Below, in pieces: positions 8,446-18,725 of a stretch of 64,000 nucleotides of DNA. The position numbers and the translations under genes were made by a program. The notes below the pieces were generated by a model that saw only the letters and a program-made list of their open reading frames with translations, had not been told where the DNA came from and made no database searches. This DNA comes from Planktomarina sp. (lineage in GTDB: Bacteria > Pseudomonadota > Alphaproteobacteria > Rhodobacterales > Rhodobacteraceae), in assembly GCA_020630015.1 (NCBI GenBank), contig JAHDCF010000004.1, positions 1 to 64,000 of the forward strand, given 5' to 3'. The stretch's first letter is position 1. Each line of letters starts with the position of its first letter.

Positions 8446-9443
8446 CAAGAATTGACGAAATTCAGAATTTTATCTCAGACACATCTTGGGCAAGTGCAGA
8501 AATCAAACTTTTGGCTGGGGATGCGTCTAGCCGGAAATATGTTCGCCTTGAAGATTCCAGTGGTGGTTCAGCCGTTGTGATGGATGCGCCAATCGAAGCA
8601 GGAAATGACATTAAACCCTTTTTGAATATCGCCAATTTTCTAAGTTCAAACGGCCTGAACGCCCCGGTAATCTGGAAAAGCGACGTTTCAAATGGCTTCA
8701 TATTAATGGAAGACTTTGGGGATACTCTTTTTGACCGTGTTATCAAAGATGATCCCACATCTGAGATTACACTCTATCAATCTGCTATTGAGTCATTGGA
8801 TAAGCTTTCAAAAATCTCAGCGCCGGTTGATGCCCCTCAATACGGTATTTCGGAAATGGCCGAAGCATCTGGTTTAGTCTCGATTTGGTATGCTCAAGGA
8901 AAGGATCCAGCTCAAGTTTCTAATGCTATGCGATCTGCTTTAAGCGGTTTGGATTGGTCCAAATCGTGTTTGGTATTACGCGACTTCCATGCACAGAACT
9001 TGGTTTGGTGTGAAGGTCGAATTGGGATTGATCGGGTGGGTTTATTGGATTTTCAGGATGCCGGGATTGGGCACCCGCTTTATGATGCCGTCTCTCTTAT
9101 CCATGACATTAGGCGGGACGTTTCGCCAAGTGTCGCTAATGAATTGAAAAGCTCTTTGGCAAAAAAATACTCTTCGATTGAAGAGTTTGATCTTGCGTTC
9201 GCTACTCTTAGTGCGCAACGCAATTTACGTATATTAGGTGTATTTGCTCGACTATGCTGGCGAGACTCAAAGCCAGACTATATCGACTACATCCCCAAGG
9301 TTTGGAACATACTTCAGCAAGACCTAAGCCACCCGAAATTGGCGCAGTTGAACCGGATCGTTAAAGAAACATTGCCGATCCCTACGGTAGAATATCAAGA
9401 AGAATTGAGGCGCCTGTGCGGAAAACACCAAGCGAATGCATGA
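8442..9443 (+). CDS. amgK: Anomeric N-acetylmuramate/N-acetylglucosamine kinase, AmgK-like (aminoglycoside phosphotransferase fold)
   Basis: Likely phosphorylates MurNAc at the anomeric carbon so that MurU can turn it into UDP-MurNAc, recycling peptidoglycan sugars and bypassing MurA. The 333-residue sequence has the APH/choline-kinase fold: an early LLAGDASSRKYVRL segment, the catalytic loop LRDFHAQNLVW (about residues 183-193) and the metal-binding LLDFQDAGIGHP (about 203-214). I chose GTG 8442, which overlaps the tsaE stop and has GGAG at 8430-8433; the longer frame from 8415 would read into tsaE. The adjacent nucleotidyltransferase supports the assignment. Sequence alone would also fit a generic phosphotransferase. 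Confidence 0.87.
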   Translation: MTRIDEIQNFISDTSWASAEIKLLAGDASSRKYVRLEDSSGGSAVVMDAPIEAGNDIKPFLNIANFLSSNGLNAPVIWKSDVSNGFILMEDFGDTLFDRVIKDDPTSEITLYQSAIESLDKLSKISAPVDAPQYGISEMAEASGLVSIWYAQGKDPAQVSNAMRSALSGLDWSKSCLVLRDFHAQNLVWCEGRIGIDRVGLLDFQDAGIGHPLYDAVSLIHDIRRDVSPSVANELKSSLAKKYSSIEEFDLAFATLSAQRNLRILGVFARLCWRDSKPDYIDYIPKVWNILQQDLSHPKLAQLNRIVKETLPIPTVEYQEELRRLCGKHQANA

Positions 9444-10105
9444 TCTTTGCGGCCGGTTTTGGCACACGTATGCGCCCGCTCACGAATGACCGACCAAAGC
9501 CATTAATTGAAGTGGCAGGAACAACATTGCTTGATCATACTATCACGATGGCGCGACAATCAGTTATCGAAAGCATAGTTGTGAACGCGCACTACAAAAG
9601 TGAGCAAATTGTTGATCACCTTTCTTCAGCCCCAAACACGACGGTTGTAGTTGAAAACCCAATACTAGACACAGGTGGTGGATTAAAAAACGCCGGAAGC
9701 AATTTCAAAAACGATTTCATTTTCACCTCAAACAGTGACAATGTATGGGTTGGAAAAAATCCATTTGATGTATTGAAAAATGCTTGGAACCCAAATCAAT
9801 CTGCAACTCTTCTGTGTGCCCCAATAGCCCTTGTTCAGGGTCGAAATGGCACAGGTGATTTTGACATAGACACTGATGGTCGTATTGTCCGAGGGAAAGA
9901 TTTTGTTTTTTTGGGGGTTCAAATTATTTCTCGCCGCTTTGTAGATTCTGTTTCAGAAATGGTGTTCTCCCTGAACACGGTTTGGGACAGCATGATCGAG
10001 ACGGGATCCCTGTTTGGCGCGGTTTATGAGGATGTTTGGTGTGACGTTGGGCGGCCAGAAAACATCCCGATCGCTGAAGAGTTGCTTGGAGATCGCCGTG
10101 TTTGA
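9416..10105 (+). CDS. murU: MurNAc-1-phosphate uridylyltransferase-like nucleotidyltransferase
   Basis: Expected to transfer UMP to MurNAc-1-phosphate, completing the AmgK-MurU recycling route. The 229 residues show a sugar-1-phosphate nucleotidyltransferase fold: the glycine-rich loop FAAGFGTRMRPLT (about 11-23) followed by KPLIEVAG, a NSDNVW metal-binding segment (about 104-109) and a late WCDVGRPEN. GTG 9416 gives the N-terminal extension usual for relatives and overlaps amgK by 28 bases; ATG 9440, inside an ATGA overlap, is the alternative. The next gene, addB, begins 8 bases before this stop. The pairing with amgK is the main support for the precise substrate. Confidence 0.88.
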   Translation: MRKTPSECMIFAAGFGTRMRPLTNDRPKPLIEVAGTTLLDHTITMARQSVIESIVVNAHYKSEQIVDHLSSAPNTTVVVENPILDTGGGLKNAGSNFKNDFIFTSNSDNVWVGKNPFDVLKNAWNPNQSATLLCAPIALVQGRNGTGDFDIDTDGRIVRGKDFVFLGVQIISRRFVDSVSEMVFSLNTVWDSMIETGSLFGAVYEDVWCDVGRPENIPIAEELLGDRRV

Positions 10106-12995
10106 ACCGATTGATCACCCAAGGGTTTTTGGTGTCCCGCTGGGTGTCGATTTTTCTCAAGCCGTGGTTGAGGGGCTGAATGATCAAATTTCAGATCCAA
10201 TCACAAAGGCGAAAAGCACCTTGCTGGTTAATACGCGCCGCATGCAAAGGCGAATGACTCGGTTACTGCAAGAACAACCTGCAAATCTTCATCCCAAAAT
10301 TCGTTTGATGACTGATCTGCACCTGTCAAACGAGTTGATCACGTTCACCCCCACAAGGACACCTTTTGAAAATCGAATTTCACTGTTTCCGCTTGTTAAA
10401 AAGCTCTTGGAAAGCAGGCCTTGGTTGGCGCCTCTGTCAGCCACCTATGATTTAACCAACAGCCTTTCGGAACTGTTTGAAGAAATGCTTGTTGAGGGGG
10501 TGACATTTGATGATTTGGACGGATTGGATGTCAGTAAATTTTCAGATCACTGGGCGGATTCGCTTAAGTTTTTGGAAATTGCTGCAAAAGTCTTTGAAGC
10601 ATCAGAAGGTGTCGACCTAAACGCTGCACAAAGAAATGCAGTGATTAACCTCAAAAATTACTGGAAAATCAATCCACCAAAAAACCCGGTGATCGCTGCA
10701 GGTTCAACAGGATCGCGTGGGTCAACTTCAATTCTTCTTCAAGAAATTGCCAAGCTCCCAAATGGTGCAATCATCTTGCCCGGTTTTGATTTTGATCTTC
10801 CAAATAGCGTTTGGGAGGGCTTGGGTGAAAGAGGCGTCCAAGAAGATCATCCCCAATTCAGATTCGCAGTGCTTTTAAAAAAGCTGGGAGTGAAGAAATC
10901 TCAAGTAGTGCGGTGGTCTGATCACGAAGAAAACAATCAATTCAGAAACAAACTTATTTCGCTGGCTTTGCGCCCAGCGCCAATTACACATCAATGGCTG
11001 AATGATGGGCCCAAGCTGAGAAAGAGTTTAGAAGATGCCACTTCCAAATTAAGCTGGCTTGAGGCATCTGACAAAAGACAAGAGGCGGAAACAATAGCAT
11101 ACAGATTGCGGAAATCTGCATCAGACGGCCAAACAGCCGCCATTATTACACCTGACAGAATGCTTACCCGGCGCATCGCAACCATTCTTTCGAAATGGGG
11201 TATAAACGTCGATGATAGCGCCGGAATCCCTCTGCCACTAAGCCCACCGGGGCGTCTTGTTTTACAAATTGTCGACAATTGGAATTCAAATCCAAAAGTA
11301 GACAAGCTCATCTCGTTGTTAAAACATCCCCTCACTCACGCCACCGAAGGGCGCGGACCGCACCTTAAAAACACGCGGGATTTTGAACTTGCTGTCAGAT
11401 CTGGACGGGTTCATTTCATCGATACTGAAAGTCTGTCCAATTGGGCTAATGAACATGATGAATTGGTGCATTGGTCGGAATGGGTACGAAGATACTTTAG
11501 TCAGGTTGAAAATACCCATCAGACCCTTGAAGAGTGGGTTTCCAACTTGGTTGAAACAACCAATCGCATTTCAGAGGGCATTTTTCCAAAGCCTTCAGAA
11601 GTTTGGAATTCCGAAGACGGTTCTTCGGTTTTTAATTGTTTGGAGCAAATTCGACAAGCGTCAGACACAGAGACCCTTATTCACCAAAGGGATTTTTTTT
11701 CAATCTTACGCCACGCCTTAAACGATGGCGAAACACGAAACGAAAAAGCGACCGATTCTAAGGTAATCATTTTGGGAACGCTTGAAGCACGCGTTCAATC
11801 TGCTGATTTGGTGATCCTTGCCAGTTTAAACGAAGGCGTTTGGCCAGAGTCAGTTCAACAAGATCCATGGTTAAATCGATCAATGCGCGCGCAGGCGGGG
11901 CTTTTGTTACCTGAAAGAAAGATTGGTCTTGCTGCTCATGATTTTCAGCAAGCAATCGCAGGAAAAGAGGTTTGGATCTCCCGATCTCTGCGATCTGAGG
12001 ATGCACAAACGGTGCCATCTCGATGGATAAACCGAATTGAAAACTTGCTTGGTGGATTAGGAGAAGAGGGTAAAAGTGCACTTCGTGAGATGAAGGAAAG
12101 AGCAAAGCTTTGGACAAGAATTTCATCGGAATTTGAAAAACCAATTCAAGCAAATTCATTCCAGCGACCCGCACCTGCACCACCCACTGTGGCGCGCCCA
12201 AAATCCCTATCAGTTACAAGGGTCAAGACACTAATCCGAGATCCGTATGCCATTTACGCTCAATACATCTTGGGTCTGAAAACATTAGATCCTGTTGGCT
12301 TGCCTCCCGGACCTGCATTGCGTGGGATAATATTTCATAAGGCTTTGCATGATTTTTTTGAGGATCCGGAATCCCAACGCTCATCAAAAACGTTGCTGGA
12401 AATCGTGGACAGGGAGCTGGAAAAAAGCATATCATCAATTGCAGTACGCAAGCTTTGGCGGGCACGAGCCGAAAAATTTGCCGGATGGTTTGTATCAAAG
12501 GAAAATGCAAAAAATTCGAAACCAATTGCCTGCGCACTTGAACAAACGGGTGAACTATACATCCCTAGTATCGATTTTCTTTTAACTGGCACCGTTGATC
12601 GGATTGATATCCTGGAAAATGGATGGATAGACATATTTGACTATAAATCTGGGCTTGCACCAAGGCCAAAGGAACAGAAACACTTTGATAAGCAACTCCC
12701 ACTACTTAGGGAAATGGCAATGCGAGGTGCTTTCAAGGGAGTCGTGCCGAAAGCAGTACAAAAGGCCGCTTATATTCAACTTTCAGAACCATATGGCGAA
12801 ATCCCGTCCGCCGATCATGAAGAATCTTTTTGGTCAGATTTTTTGAAGCTGTTGGAAATTATGAAGAATCCGAAATTTGGATTCACCGCGCGCCGCGCAA
12901 TGCTCACCACAAACCAAACCTCACCATATGATCATCTTTCCCGATATGGGGAATGGGAACTCACTCAAAGAGCCAATCCCGAGGTTTTTGAATGA
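10098..12995 (+). CDS. addB: AddB subunit of the AddAB helicase-nuclease (double-strand break repair)
   Basis: Partner of AddA in processing double-strand DNA ends for RecA-dependent repair. The product is about 965 residues and carries an inactive helicase-like N-terminal part (the P-loop region is degenerate, AGSTGSRGST at about 200) and a C-terminal RecB-type nuclease domain with GTVDRID...IFDYKSG (about 830-850). An iron-sulfur cysteine set typical of Bacillus AddB is not evident, as expected for the alphaproteobacterial type. I chose GTG 10098, with GGAG at 10088-10091; the open frame extends upstream inside murU but the family-like sequence (PRVFGVPLG) begins here. Overlaps murU by 8 and addA by 4 bases. 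Confidence 0.95.
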   Translation: MFEPIDHPRVFGVPLGVDFSQAVVEGLNDQISDPITKAKSTLLVNTRRMQRRMTRLLQEQPANLHPKIRLMTDLHLSNELITFTPTRTPFENRISLFPLVKKLLESRPWLAPLSATYDLTNSLSELFEEMLVEGVTFDDLDGLDVSKFSDHWADSLKFLEIAAKVFEASEGVDLNAAQRNAVINLKNYWKINPPKNPVIAAGSTGSRGSTSILLQEIAKLPNGAIILPGFDFDLPNSVWEGLGERGVQEDHPQFRFAVLLKKLGVKKSQVVRWSDHEENNQFRNKLISLALRPAPITHQWLNDGPKLRKSLEDATSKLSWLEASDKRQEAETIAYRLRKSASDGQTAAIITPDRMLTRRIATILSKWGINVDDSAGIPLPLSPPGRLVLQIVDNWNSNPKVDKLISLLKHPLTHATEGRGPHLKNTRDFELAVRSGRVHFIDTESLSNWANEHDELVHWSEWVRRYFSQVENTHQTLEEWVSNLVETTNRISEGIFPKPSEVWNSEDGSSVFNCLEQIRQASDTETLIHQRDFFSILRHALNDGETRNEKATDSKVIILGTLEARVQSADLVILASLNEGVWPESVQQDPWLNRSMRAQAGLLLPERKIGLAAHDFQQAIAGKEVWISRSLRSEDAQTVPSRWINRIENLLGGLGEEGKSALREMKERAKLWTRISSEFEKPIQANSFQRPAPAPPTVARPKSLSVTRVKTLIRDPYAIYAQYILGLKTLDPVGLPPGPALRGIIFHKALHDFFEDPESQRSSKTLLEIVDRELEKSISSIAVRKLWRARAEKFAGWFVSKENAKNSKPIACALEQTGELYIPSIDFLLTGTVDRIDILENGWIDIFDYKSGLAPRPKEQKHFDKQLPLLREMAMRGAFKGVVPKAVQKAAYIQLSEPYGEIPSADHEESFWSDFLKLLEIMKNPKFGFTARRAMLTTNQTSPYDHLSRYGEWELTQRANPEVFE

Positions 12996-15900
12996 TCAAG
13001 GAATTGCACCCCGCCTCTATGGCCCAAATAAAGGCCGGCAATCCAAAGTTATCCACTTGGCTTTCGGCCAATGCTGGCTCTGGCAAAACGCGTGTATTGA
13101 CCGATCGCGTTGCTCGGCTTCTTTTGTCAGGTGTGGCGCCCCAGCATATTTTGTGTCTGACATATACCAAAGCAGCAGCCACCGAGATGCAAAACAGATT
13201 GTTTCAGCTTCTTGGAAATTGGACCATGCTGCCTGCAAACGACCTGCGAAAAAGGCTCAACCTCTTGGGTGAGTCCTCTTCTCTATCTGACGAAGAAATA
13301 AACCACGCACGAACTTTGTTTGCCCAAGCCATTGAGGCGCCCGGCGGTTTGAAAATTCAGACAATCCACTCTTTCTGTTCAAGCATCCTTCGTCAGTTTC
13401 CATTGGAAGCAGGTGTAAGCCCACAGTTCACCGAAATTGATGAAACCAAACAAACCGAAGTTTGGAATGAAATTGTCGAAGACATGGCATCTGAATGTGA
13501 ACTTTTTGATGATGTTTTGCCCTATTTGAATGAAGCCAATCTTGAATCTTTAATTCAAGAAATCACCCACAAATCAGAGCACTTTAATTCCGATATTGAT
13601 CTGCGTGATATCTGGCGTGGTTTGGGCCTTCGAACGAACGCATCCGCAAATGATTTGATTACCGAATGCATGGGCCAAGACGATCCCGAAATGCTGGGAT
13701 CACTAAAAGACCTTTTGCTGACCTCTGACAAATCAACAGATATCAAGTTGGGTAACATTCTTTCAGAAATCAATTTCAAATCCGTCGATGCGAGTGTTTT
13801 ACCCGTTCTGGAAAAGATATTTCTTGTTCAAAAAGATGGACGGGCAAAAATAGGTAAAATTCCAACCAAAGACTTGCGGGCAACGTTTCCATTTGCCGAA
13901 CAACTTGATGCATTGATGCTTCGGGTGGCTGCATGTCGGCAAAATCGATTGTCCATAGAAGTTGCCCAAAAGACTGAAATAGTCACAAAGTTTGCAAAAG
14001 AATTTCTCAAACGCTTTGAGAACAAAAAAACCATCAATGGGTTTTTGGACTTTAACGATCTTATTCTGAAAACACGGAACCTTCTTTCAAATCCATCTGT
14101 TGCGTCTTGGGTATTGTACAAGCTGGATGGAGGGATCGATCATATCCTTGTGGATGAGGCTCAAGATACAAGCCCGGATCAATGGAAAATCATATCCTTA
14201 CTGGCAGAGGAATTCACTTCGGGTCAGGGTGCCCACGACAACCCGGATCGCACAATATTTGTGGTCGGGGATAAAAAGCAGTCGATCTATTCTTTTCAGG
14301 GCGCAGATCCTTCTGGCTTTGATCAGATGTGTGATTATTTCGAAGACCGGCTATCCCATATGGACAAGCCTTTTCAAGCAACTCGTTTAAAACACTCCTT
14401 TCGATCTTCAAAAGCGGTTTTGGAGTTTACAGACATTGTTTTTAATTCTTCTTCCAACGGGCTTTTTGAAAGACCGAGTCACATAGAATTTAAAACCAAA
14501 CTTCCAGGTCGAGTGGATATGTGGCCAAGCTTTGAACACTCTGAAATCGAAGAAGAGCCTTTGCCTTGGACCAGCCCGGTGGATGAAGTTTCGCCTGAAC
14601 ATCCAGATAAAGCACTTGCTGAATCGATCGCAAATGAAATCAAAAGGATGATCAACGAAGATCATATCTTTGAAGCCGATGCAGAAGAAAATATTTCAAA
14701 AAGAAGAATTACTGCGGGTGATTTTTTGATCCTTGTTCGCGGTCGAAAAACACGACTATTCCGAGAACTTCACCGCGCTTGCAAGGCATCTGGTATTGCG
14801 CTTGCGGGCGCGGATAGGCTGATGATCACCGCTGAACTTGCCGTAAAAGATATCCTATCCATCTTGAAATTTGTCGCCACGCCAGAAGATTCATTGGCCC
14901 TTGCAGAGGCATTGAAATCGCCGGTTTTTGGCTGGTCAGAAAAAATGTTGTACGATTTGGCGCATGCCAGGTCTTCCAAGTTTTTGTGGCGTGAGCTTGA
15001 AAAAAGATCGGCCGATTTTCCCGAAACGCACCATTCCTTACGTACACTTAGGGATATGTCAGATTTCGAACGGCCATTTGAATTGATCCAATACATTTTG
15101 GTTAATTTAGAAGGGAGGCGAAAGCTGCTGGGAAGATTGGGACCAGAAGCGGAAGAAGCAATTGATGGCCTTCTTAATCAGTCGCTGTTGTACGAAGCGG
15201 GCGCGATACCTAGCCTCACTGATTTCTTAGTTTGGATTTCCAAAGACCAGCAAGAAATTAAAAGACAACTAGACGGAGATCAAAACCAAGTTCGCATCAT
15301 GACGATACACGGCGCAAAGGGCCTTGAAGCACCCATTGTCATTTTGCCTGACACAAGTGCAAAGCGCGAACAGATGCGAAGTGGTTTTGCGATGCTTGAT
15401 GAGCAATTGTTCTGGATGCCAAAATCCAACGAAATGCCTGATATACTGCAGCGCGCTAAAGATGACTTGTTGAAGAAAGAAGCGGAAGAGGCAGATCGTT
15501 TGCTTTACGTTGCCTTAACAAGAGCTGAATCATGGTTGATCATTGCAGAGTCTAGCAAAAAAAGCGCGTCATCTGAATCTTGGTATGAACGGCTAACATC
15601 AAGCTTGTTGAAATTAAAAACAAAAAACATAGAAACTGAACATGGTACGGTATTCAGATATGAGCCAATTCCTTGGGACTCCGGCACAAATATTTTAGAT
15701 AAAGTTGAGCCCCAGGAATTGATCGCAATTGAAACCCCAACCTTCGAAAACAGTATTCCCCCCTCACGCCAAGTGCCGACTGTTGTTTCCCCATCAAAGC
15801 TACCGGGGGAAAAGATTGTTCCTGGCGAATATACAGAAGGTGATGTGGAATCGCTTGAACACGGTACGATGGTTCACAGGATGCTAGAAATATTCCCGTC

Positions 15901-16342
15901 TCATCCCCAGAATGATTGGCGGCAAATTTCAAAGCGCCTTTTTAAAGACTGCCCTGAAAGTGCGTTTGATGAAGCCTCTTCAACCTTGACCGCACCCCAC
16001 CTTCAACATGTTTTCTCAGAAGAATCTTTGGCAGAGGTCGATCTGTCAGCCCAGATAGATCAGCTGAATTCAGCAACAATCTATGGCTCGATTGATCGTC
16101 TTATGCTTTCTGAAGAACGGGTTTTGGCAATTGATTTCAAAACAAACCGGAATGTTCCAGTTAATGCAGAAAACGTGCCGATTGGCCTGCTTAGGCAAAT
16201 GGGGGCATATGCGGCTGCTCTTGAAAAAGTTTTTCCGGGCAAAACCATTGAAACTGCAATTTTGTGGACAAAGTCCGCAAAGCTTATGCCGCTTCCGCAC
16301 CATATCGTGATGGAGGCGCTGCAAACCACCCCAAGTTCTTGA
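12992..16342 (+). CDS. addA: AddA subunit of the AddAB helicase-nuclease
   Basis: UvrD-type 3'-5' helicase fused to a nuclease; with AddB it unwinds and resects broken DNA ends. The 1116-residue protein contains Walker A ANAGSGKT (about 26-33), CLTYTKAAA (motif Ia), the Walker B segment DEAQDTSPDQW (about 386), QSIYSFQGADP (motif III), MTIHGAKGLEAP (motif V), VALTRAESWL (motif VI) and a C-terminal nuclease site GSIDRL...AIDFKTN. All motifs look intact. The ATGA overlap with addB implies coupled translation and equal amounts of the two subunits. trxA follows after 57 bases. Confidence 0.97.
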   Translation: MIKELHPASMAQIKAGNPKLSTWLSANAGSGKTRVLTDRVARLLLSGVAPQHILCLTYTKAAATEMQNRLFQLLGNWTMLPANDLRKRLNLLGESSSLSDEEINHARTLFAQAIEAPGGLKIQTIHSFCSSILRQFPLEAGVSPQFTEIDETKQTEVWNEIVEDMASECELFDDVLPYLNEANLESLIQEITHKSEHFNSDIDLRDIWRGLGLRTNASANDLITECMGQDDPEMLGSLKDLLLTSDKSTDIKLGNILSEINFKSVDASVLPVLEKIFLVQKDGRAKIGKIPTKDLRATFPFAEQLDALMLRVAACRQNRLSIEVAQKTEIVTKFAKEFLKRFENKKTINGFLDFNDLILKTRNLLSNPSVASWVLYKLDGGIDHILVDEAQDTSPDQWKIISLLAEEFTSGQGAHDNPDRTIFVVGDKKQSIYSFQGADPSGFDQMCDYFEDRLSHMDKPFQATRLKHSFRSSKAVLEFTDIVFNSSSNGLFERPSHIEFKTKLPGRVDMWPSFEHSEIEEEPLPWTSPVDEVSPEHPDKALAESIANEIKRMINEDHIFEADAEENISKRRITAGDFLILVRGRKTRLFRELHRACKASGIALAGADRLMITAELAVKDILSILKFVATPEDSLALAEALKSPVFGWSEKMLYDLAHARSSKFLWRELEKRSADFPETHHSLRTLRDMSDFERPFELIQYILVNLEGRRKLLGRLGPEAEEAIDGLLNQSLLYEAGAIPSLTDFLVWISKDQQEIKRQLDGDQNQVRIMTIHGAKGLEAPIVILPDTSAKREQMRSGFAMLDEQLFWMPKSNEMPDILQRAKDDLLKKEAEEADRLLYVALTRAESWLIIAESSKKSASSESWYERLTSSLLKLKTKNIETEHGTVFRYEPIPWDSGTNILDKVEPQELIAIETPTFENSIPPSRQVPTVVSPSKLPGEKIVPGEYTEGDVESLEHGTMVHRMLEIFPSHPQNDWRQISKRLFKDCPESAFDEASSTLTAPHLQHVFSEESLAEVDLSAQIDQLNSATIYGSIDRLMLSEERVLAIDFKTNRNVPVNAENVPIGLLRQMGAYAAALEKVFPGKTIETAILWTKSAKLMPLPHHIVMEALQTTPSS

Positions 16343-16399
16343 CGGAGAAAACGACGATGCCTAGGTGTTAAACAACTAAAAATCAGCTGGAGAATACCA

Positions 16400-16720
16400 A
16401 TGGCTACAATCCCCGTAACAGACGCCACATTCGAAGAAGAAGTTAAATCATCCGACCTGCCGGTTGTTGTTGATTTTTGGGCCCCTTGGTGTGGCCCGTG
16501 TAAGCAGATCGGCCCAGCGCTTGAAGAAATTTCAGAGGAAATGGGCGGAAAAGTCAAAGTGGTTAAAATCGATGTTGATGAGAATCCATCAGCAGCAGCC
16601 GCATTGGGCGTCCGCGGAATTCCTGCTCTTTTCGTTTTCAAAGATGGTGAAGTGGTTTCAAACAAGACAGGTGCCGCACCCAAAGCATCTTTACAAAGCT
16701 GGATCGAAAGCGCGATTTAA
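16400..16720 (+). CDS. trxA: Thioredoxin 1
   Basis: Small cytosolic disulfide reductase. The 106 residues carry the canonical WCGPC active site (W30, C31, C34), the conserved D26, the cis-proline in RGIPALFVF (about 73-81) and the C-terminal helix. A ribosome site GGAG lies upstream of ATG 16400. The gene is followed 18 bases later by a strong intrinsic terminator, so it ends the tsaE-to-trxA block. The 57-base gap from addA could hold its own promoter, but I cannot identify one with confidence. Confidence 0.98.
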   Translation: MATIPVTDATFEEEVKSSDLPVVVDFWAPWCGPCKQIGPALEEISEEMGGKVKVVKIDVDENPSAAAALGVRGIPALFVFKDGEVVSNKTGAAPKASLQSWIESAI

Positions 16721-16738
16721 TTTGTGTAGAATGGAATC

Positions 16739-16767
16739 GGCGCCCCTCTTTTGGGGCGCCTTTTTTT
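16739..16767 (+). terminator. Rho-independent terminator after trxA
   Basis: A perfect 8-bp stem, GGCGCCCC pairing with GGGGCGCC around a TCTTTT loop, is followed at once by TTTTTTT. It lies 18 bases after the trxA stop and before the hslV leader. Confidence 0.93.
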
Positions 16768-16827
16768 GTTTAAGTTAATTGAAAATCAGATTTGAACTGT
16801 CAGTTAAATTTTGTCGGAGCTTCGTAA

Positions 16828-17385
16828 ATGACAAACCCCAAATTTCCAGGTTGGCACGGAACCACGATTATTGGTGTTCGAAAAGGCAATGAGGTTGTCA
16901 TTGCTGGTGATGGACAAGTCAGCCTTGGTCAAACAGTCATTAAAGGAACCGCGAAAAAAGTTCGTCGTTTGTCACCCGGTGGAAATGACGTTCTGGTCGG
17001 TTTCGCGGGTTCAACTGCAGATGCATTCACGCTTTTGGAACGGCTTGAGGCAAAACTCGAAGCAACACCCGGACAACTTGCCCGCGCCAGTGTAGAGCTG
17101 GCCAAAGATTGGCGGACCGACAAATATCTTCAAAAACTCGAAGCAATGCTTATCGTCACCGATGGTTCAGAGCTTTTAATCATCACCGGTGCAGGGGATG
17201 TTCTAGAACCTGAGCATGGTATTGCAGCCATCGGTTCTGGAGGGAATTTTGCCCTCGCAGCGGCTCGTGGAATGATTGATAGCAAAAAAGATGCAGAGTC
17301 CATAGCACGTGAAGCCATGCAAATCGCTGCGGATATTTGCGTTTATACAAACGGCAACTTAACAGTAGAAAAGATCACAAAATGA
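16828..17385 (+). CDS. hslV: ATP-dependent protease peptidase subunit HslV (ClpQ)
   Basis: Threonine protease that forms the double-hexamer core of HslVU. The 185-residue precursor begins with an 11-residue propeptide, after which T12 in WHGTTI becomes the catalytic N-terminal threonine, as in other alphaproteobacteria. The family sequence [15 protein letters not shown] and the later [13 protein letters not shown] are present. Its stop overlaps the hslU start (ATGA), ensuring coupled synthesis with the ATPase. The 60-base leader after the trxA terminator must contain the promoter; a heat-shock promoter is plausible but not certain from the sequence. Confidence 0.98.
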   Translation: MTNPKFPGWHGTTIIGVRKGNEVVIAGDGQVSLGQTVIKGTAKKVRRLSPGGNDVLVGFAGSTADAFTLLERLEAKLEATPGQLARASVELAKDWRTDKYLQKLEAMLIVTDGSELLIITGAGDVLEPEHGIAAIGSGGNFALAAARGMIDSKKDAESIAREAMQIAADICVYTNGNLTVEKITK

Positions 17386-18689
17386 CTGATTTAACTCCTC
17401 GTGAAATCGTATCTGAGCTTGATCGTCACATTGTTGGTCAATCCGAGGCAAAGCGGGCTGTTGCTGTTGCCCTTCGAAACAGATGGCGTAGAAAACAGCT
17501 TCCTTCTGAAATTCGCGACGAAGTTTATCCTAAAAATATTCTTATGATCGGCCCAACTGGTGTCGGCAAAACAGAGATAAGTCGGCGTTTGGCAAAACTT
17601 GCCAGCGCACCGTTTCTTAAGGTTGAGGCCACAAAATTTACTGAAGTGGGTTATGTTGGGCGCGATGTCGAACAGATTGTTCGTGATTTGGTTGATGCAG
17701 CCATAATAATGATACGCGAAACAATGCGCGAAAATGTGAAAACCAAAGCACGCGAAGCGGCTGAAGAACGTGTTATCACAGCAATCGCTGGCGAAGATGC
17801 GCGCTCAGGAACGCGCGAAATGTTTCGCAAGAAACTTCATAAAGGCGAGCTTGATGAAACGGAAATAGAGCTTGAGGTGGAAGAAGCATCCAACGCAATG
17901 CCTATGTTCGACATACCCGGCCAACCCGGCAGTCAAATGGGCATGATGAACCTCGGTGAAATGTTTGGAAAGGCGTTTGGCGGCCGTAAAGTAAAAAAAC
18001 GACTTTCGGTTGCAGAAAGCTATGATGTCTTGATGAACGAGGAGGCTGACAAACTTCTTGATGATGAGGCAGTTACAAAATCCGCTCTCGAAGCGGTCGA
18101 AGAAAATGGAATCGTTTTCTTGGATGAGATCGATAAAGTGTGTGCAAGATCAGATGCCCGAGGTGCAGACGTTAGCCGAGAAGGCGTTCAACGAGATCTT
18201 CTTCCACTAATTGAGGGAACAACCGTTTCAACAAAACATGGACCCGTTAAAACCGACCACATCCTGTTTATTGCATCTGGTGCTTTTCATGTGGCCAAGC
18301 CATCCGATCTTTTGCCGGAACTTCAAGGAAGACTGCCAATTCGTGTCGAACTTCGCAACCTAACGGAAGATGACTTCATAAGAATTTTGTCAGAAACGGA
18401 AAATGCTCTTACCCTTCAATATTCAGCCCTGATGGGAACTGAAGATGTAAGCGTGACGTTTTCTGAAGACGGTATAAAGGCGGTTGCGCACGCGGCCGCA
18501 CAGGTAAACCAAACTGTTGAAAATATTGGTGCTCGCCGATTGTACACGGTGATGGAGCGTGTGTTTGAGGAACTTTCATTTGTTGCACCGGATCAATCTG
18601 GCCAATCGGTCACGATCGATAAGGCGTATGTGAATGAACGTCTTGAAAAGCTCACTGGATCTGCCGATCTCAGCAGATACGTGCTTTAG
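17382..18689 (+). CDS. hslU: ATP-dependent protease ATPase subunit HslU (ClpY)
   Basis: AAA+ unfoldase that feeds proteins into HslV. The 435-residue protein has Walker A GPTGVGKT (about 57-64), the pore loop following TEVGYVGRD (about 86-94), the intermediate I domain (about 110-240), Walker [10 protein letters not shown] (about 246-254), the sensor region and the ARRLYTVME arginine-containing segment. The C terminus DLSRYVL carries the residues that dock into HslV. I chose ATG 17382, inside the overlap with hslV, over the in-frame upstream codon at 17337. Confidence 0.98.
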   Translation: MTDLTPREIVSELDRHIVGQSEAKRAVAVALRNRWRRKQLPSEIRDEVYPKNILMIGPTGVGKTEISRRLAKLASAPFLKVEATKFTEVGYVGRDVEQIVRDLVDAAIIMIRETMRENVKTKAREAAEERVITAIAGEDARSGTREMFRKKLHKGELDETEIELEVEEASNAMPMFDIPGQPGSQMGMMNLGEMFGKAFGGRKVKKRLSVAESYDVLMNEEADKLLDDEAVTKSALEAVEENGIVFLDEIDKVCARSDARGADVSREGVQRDLLPLIEGTTVSTKHGPVKTDHILFIASGAFHVAKPSDLLPELQGRLPIRVELRNLTEDDFIRILSETENALTLQYSALMGTEDVSVTFSEDGIKAVAHAAAQVNQTVENIGARRLYTVMERVFEELSFVAPDQSGQSVTIDKAYVNERLEKLTGSADLSRYVL

Positions 18690-18725
18690 GGTTGTTAAAT
18701 TTCTTGTTCCGATCAAAAAGGCTTG

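Noticed and set aside
16081-16683. A 200-codon open frame on the minus strand across the addA end and trxA.
   Set aside because: It is antisense to two clear genes and the protein resembles nothing. Shadow frame.
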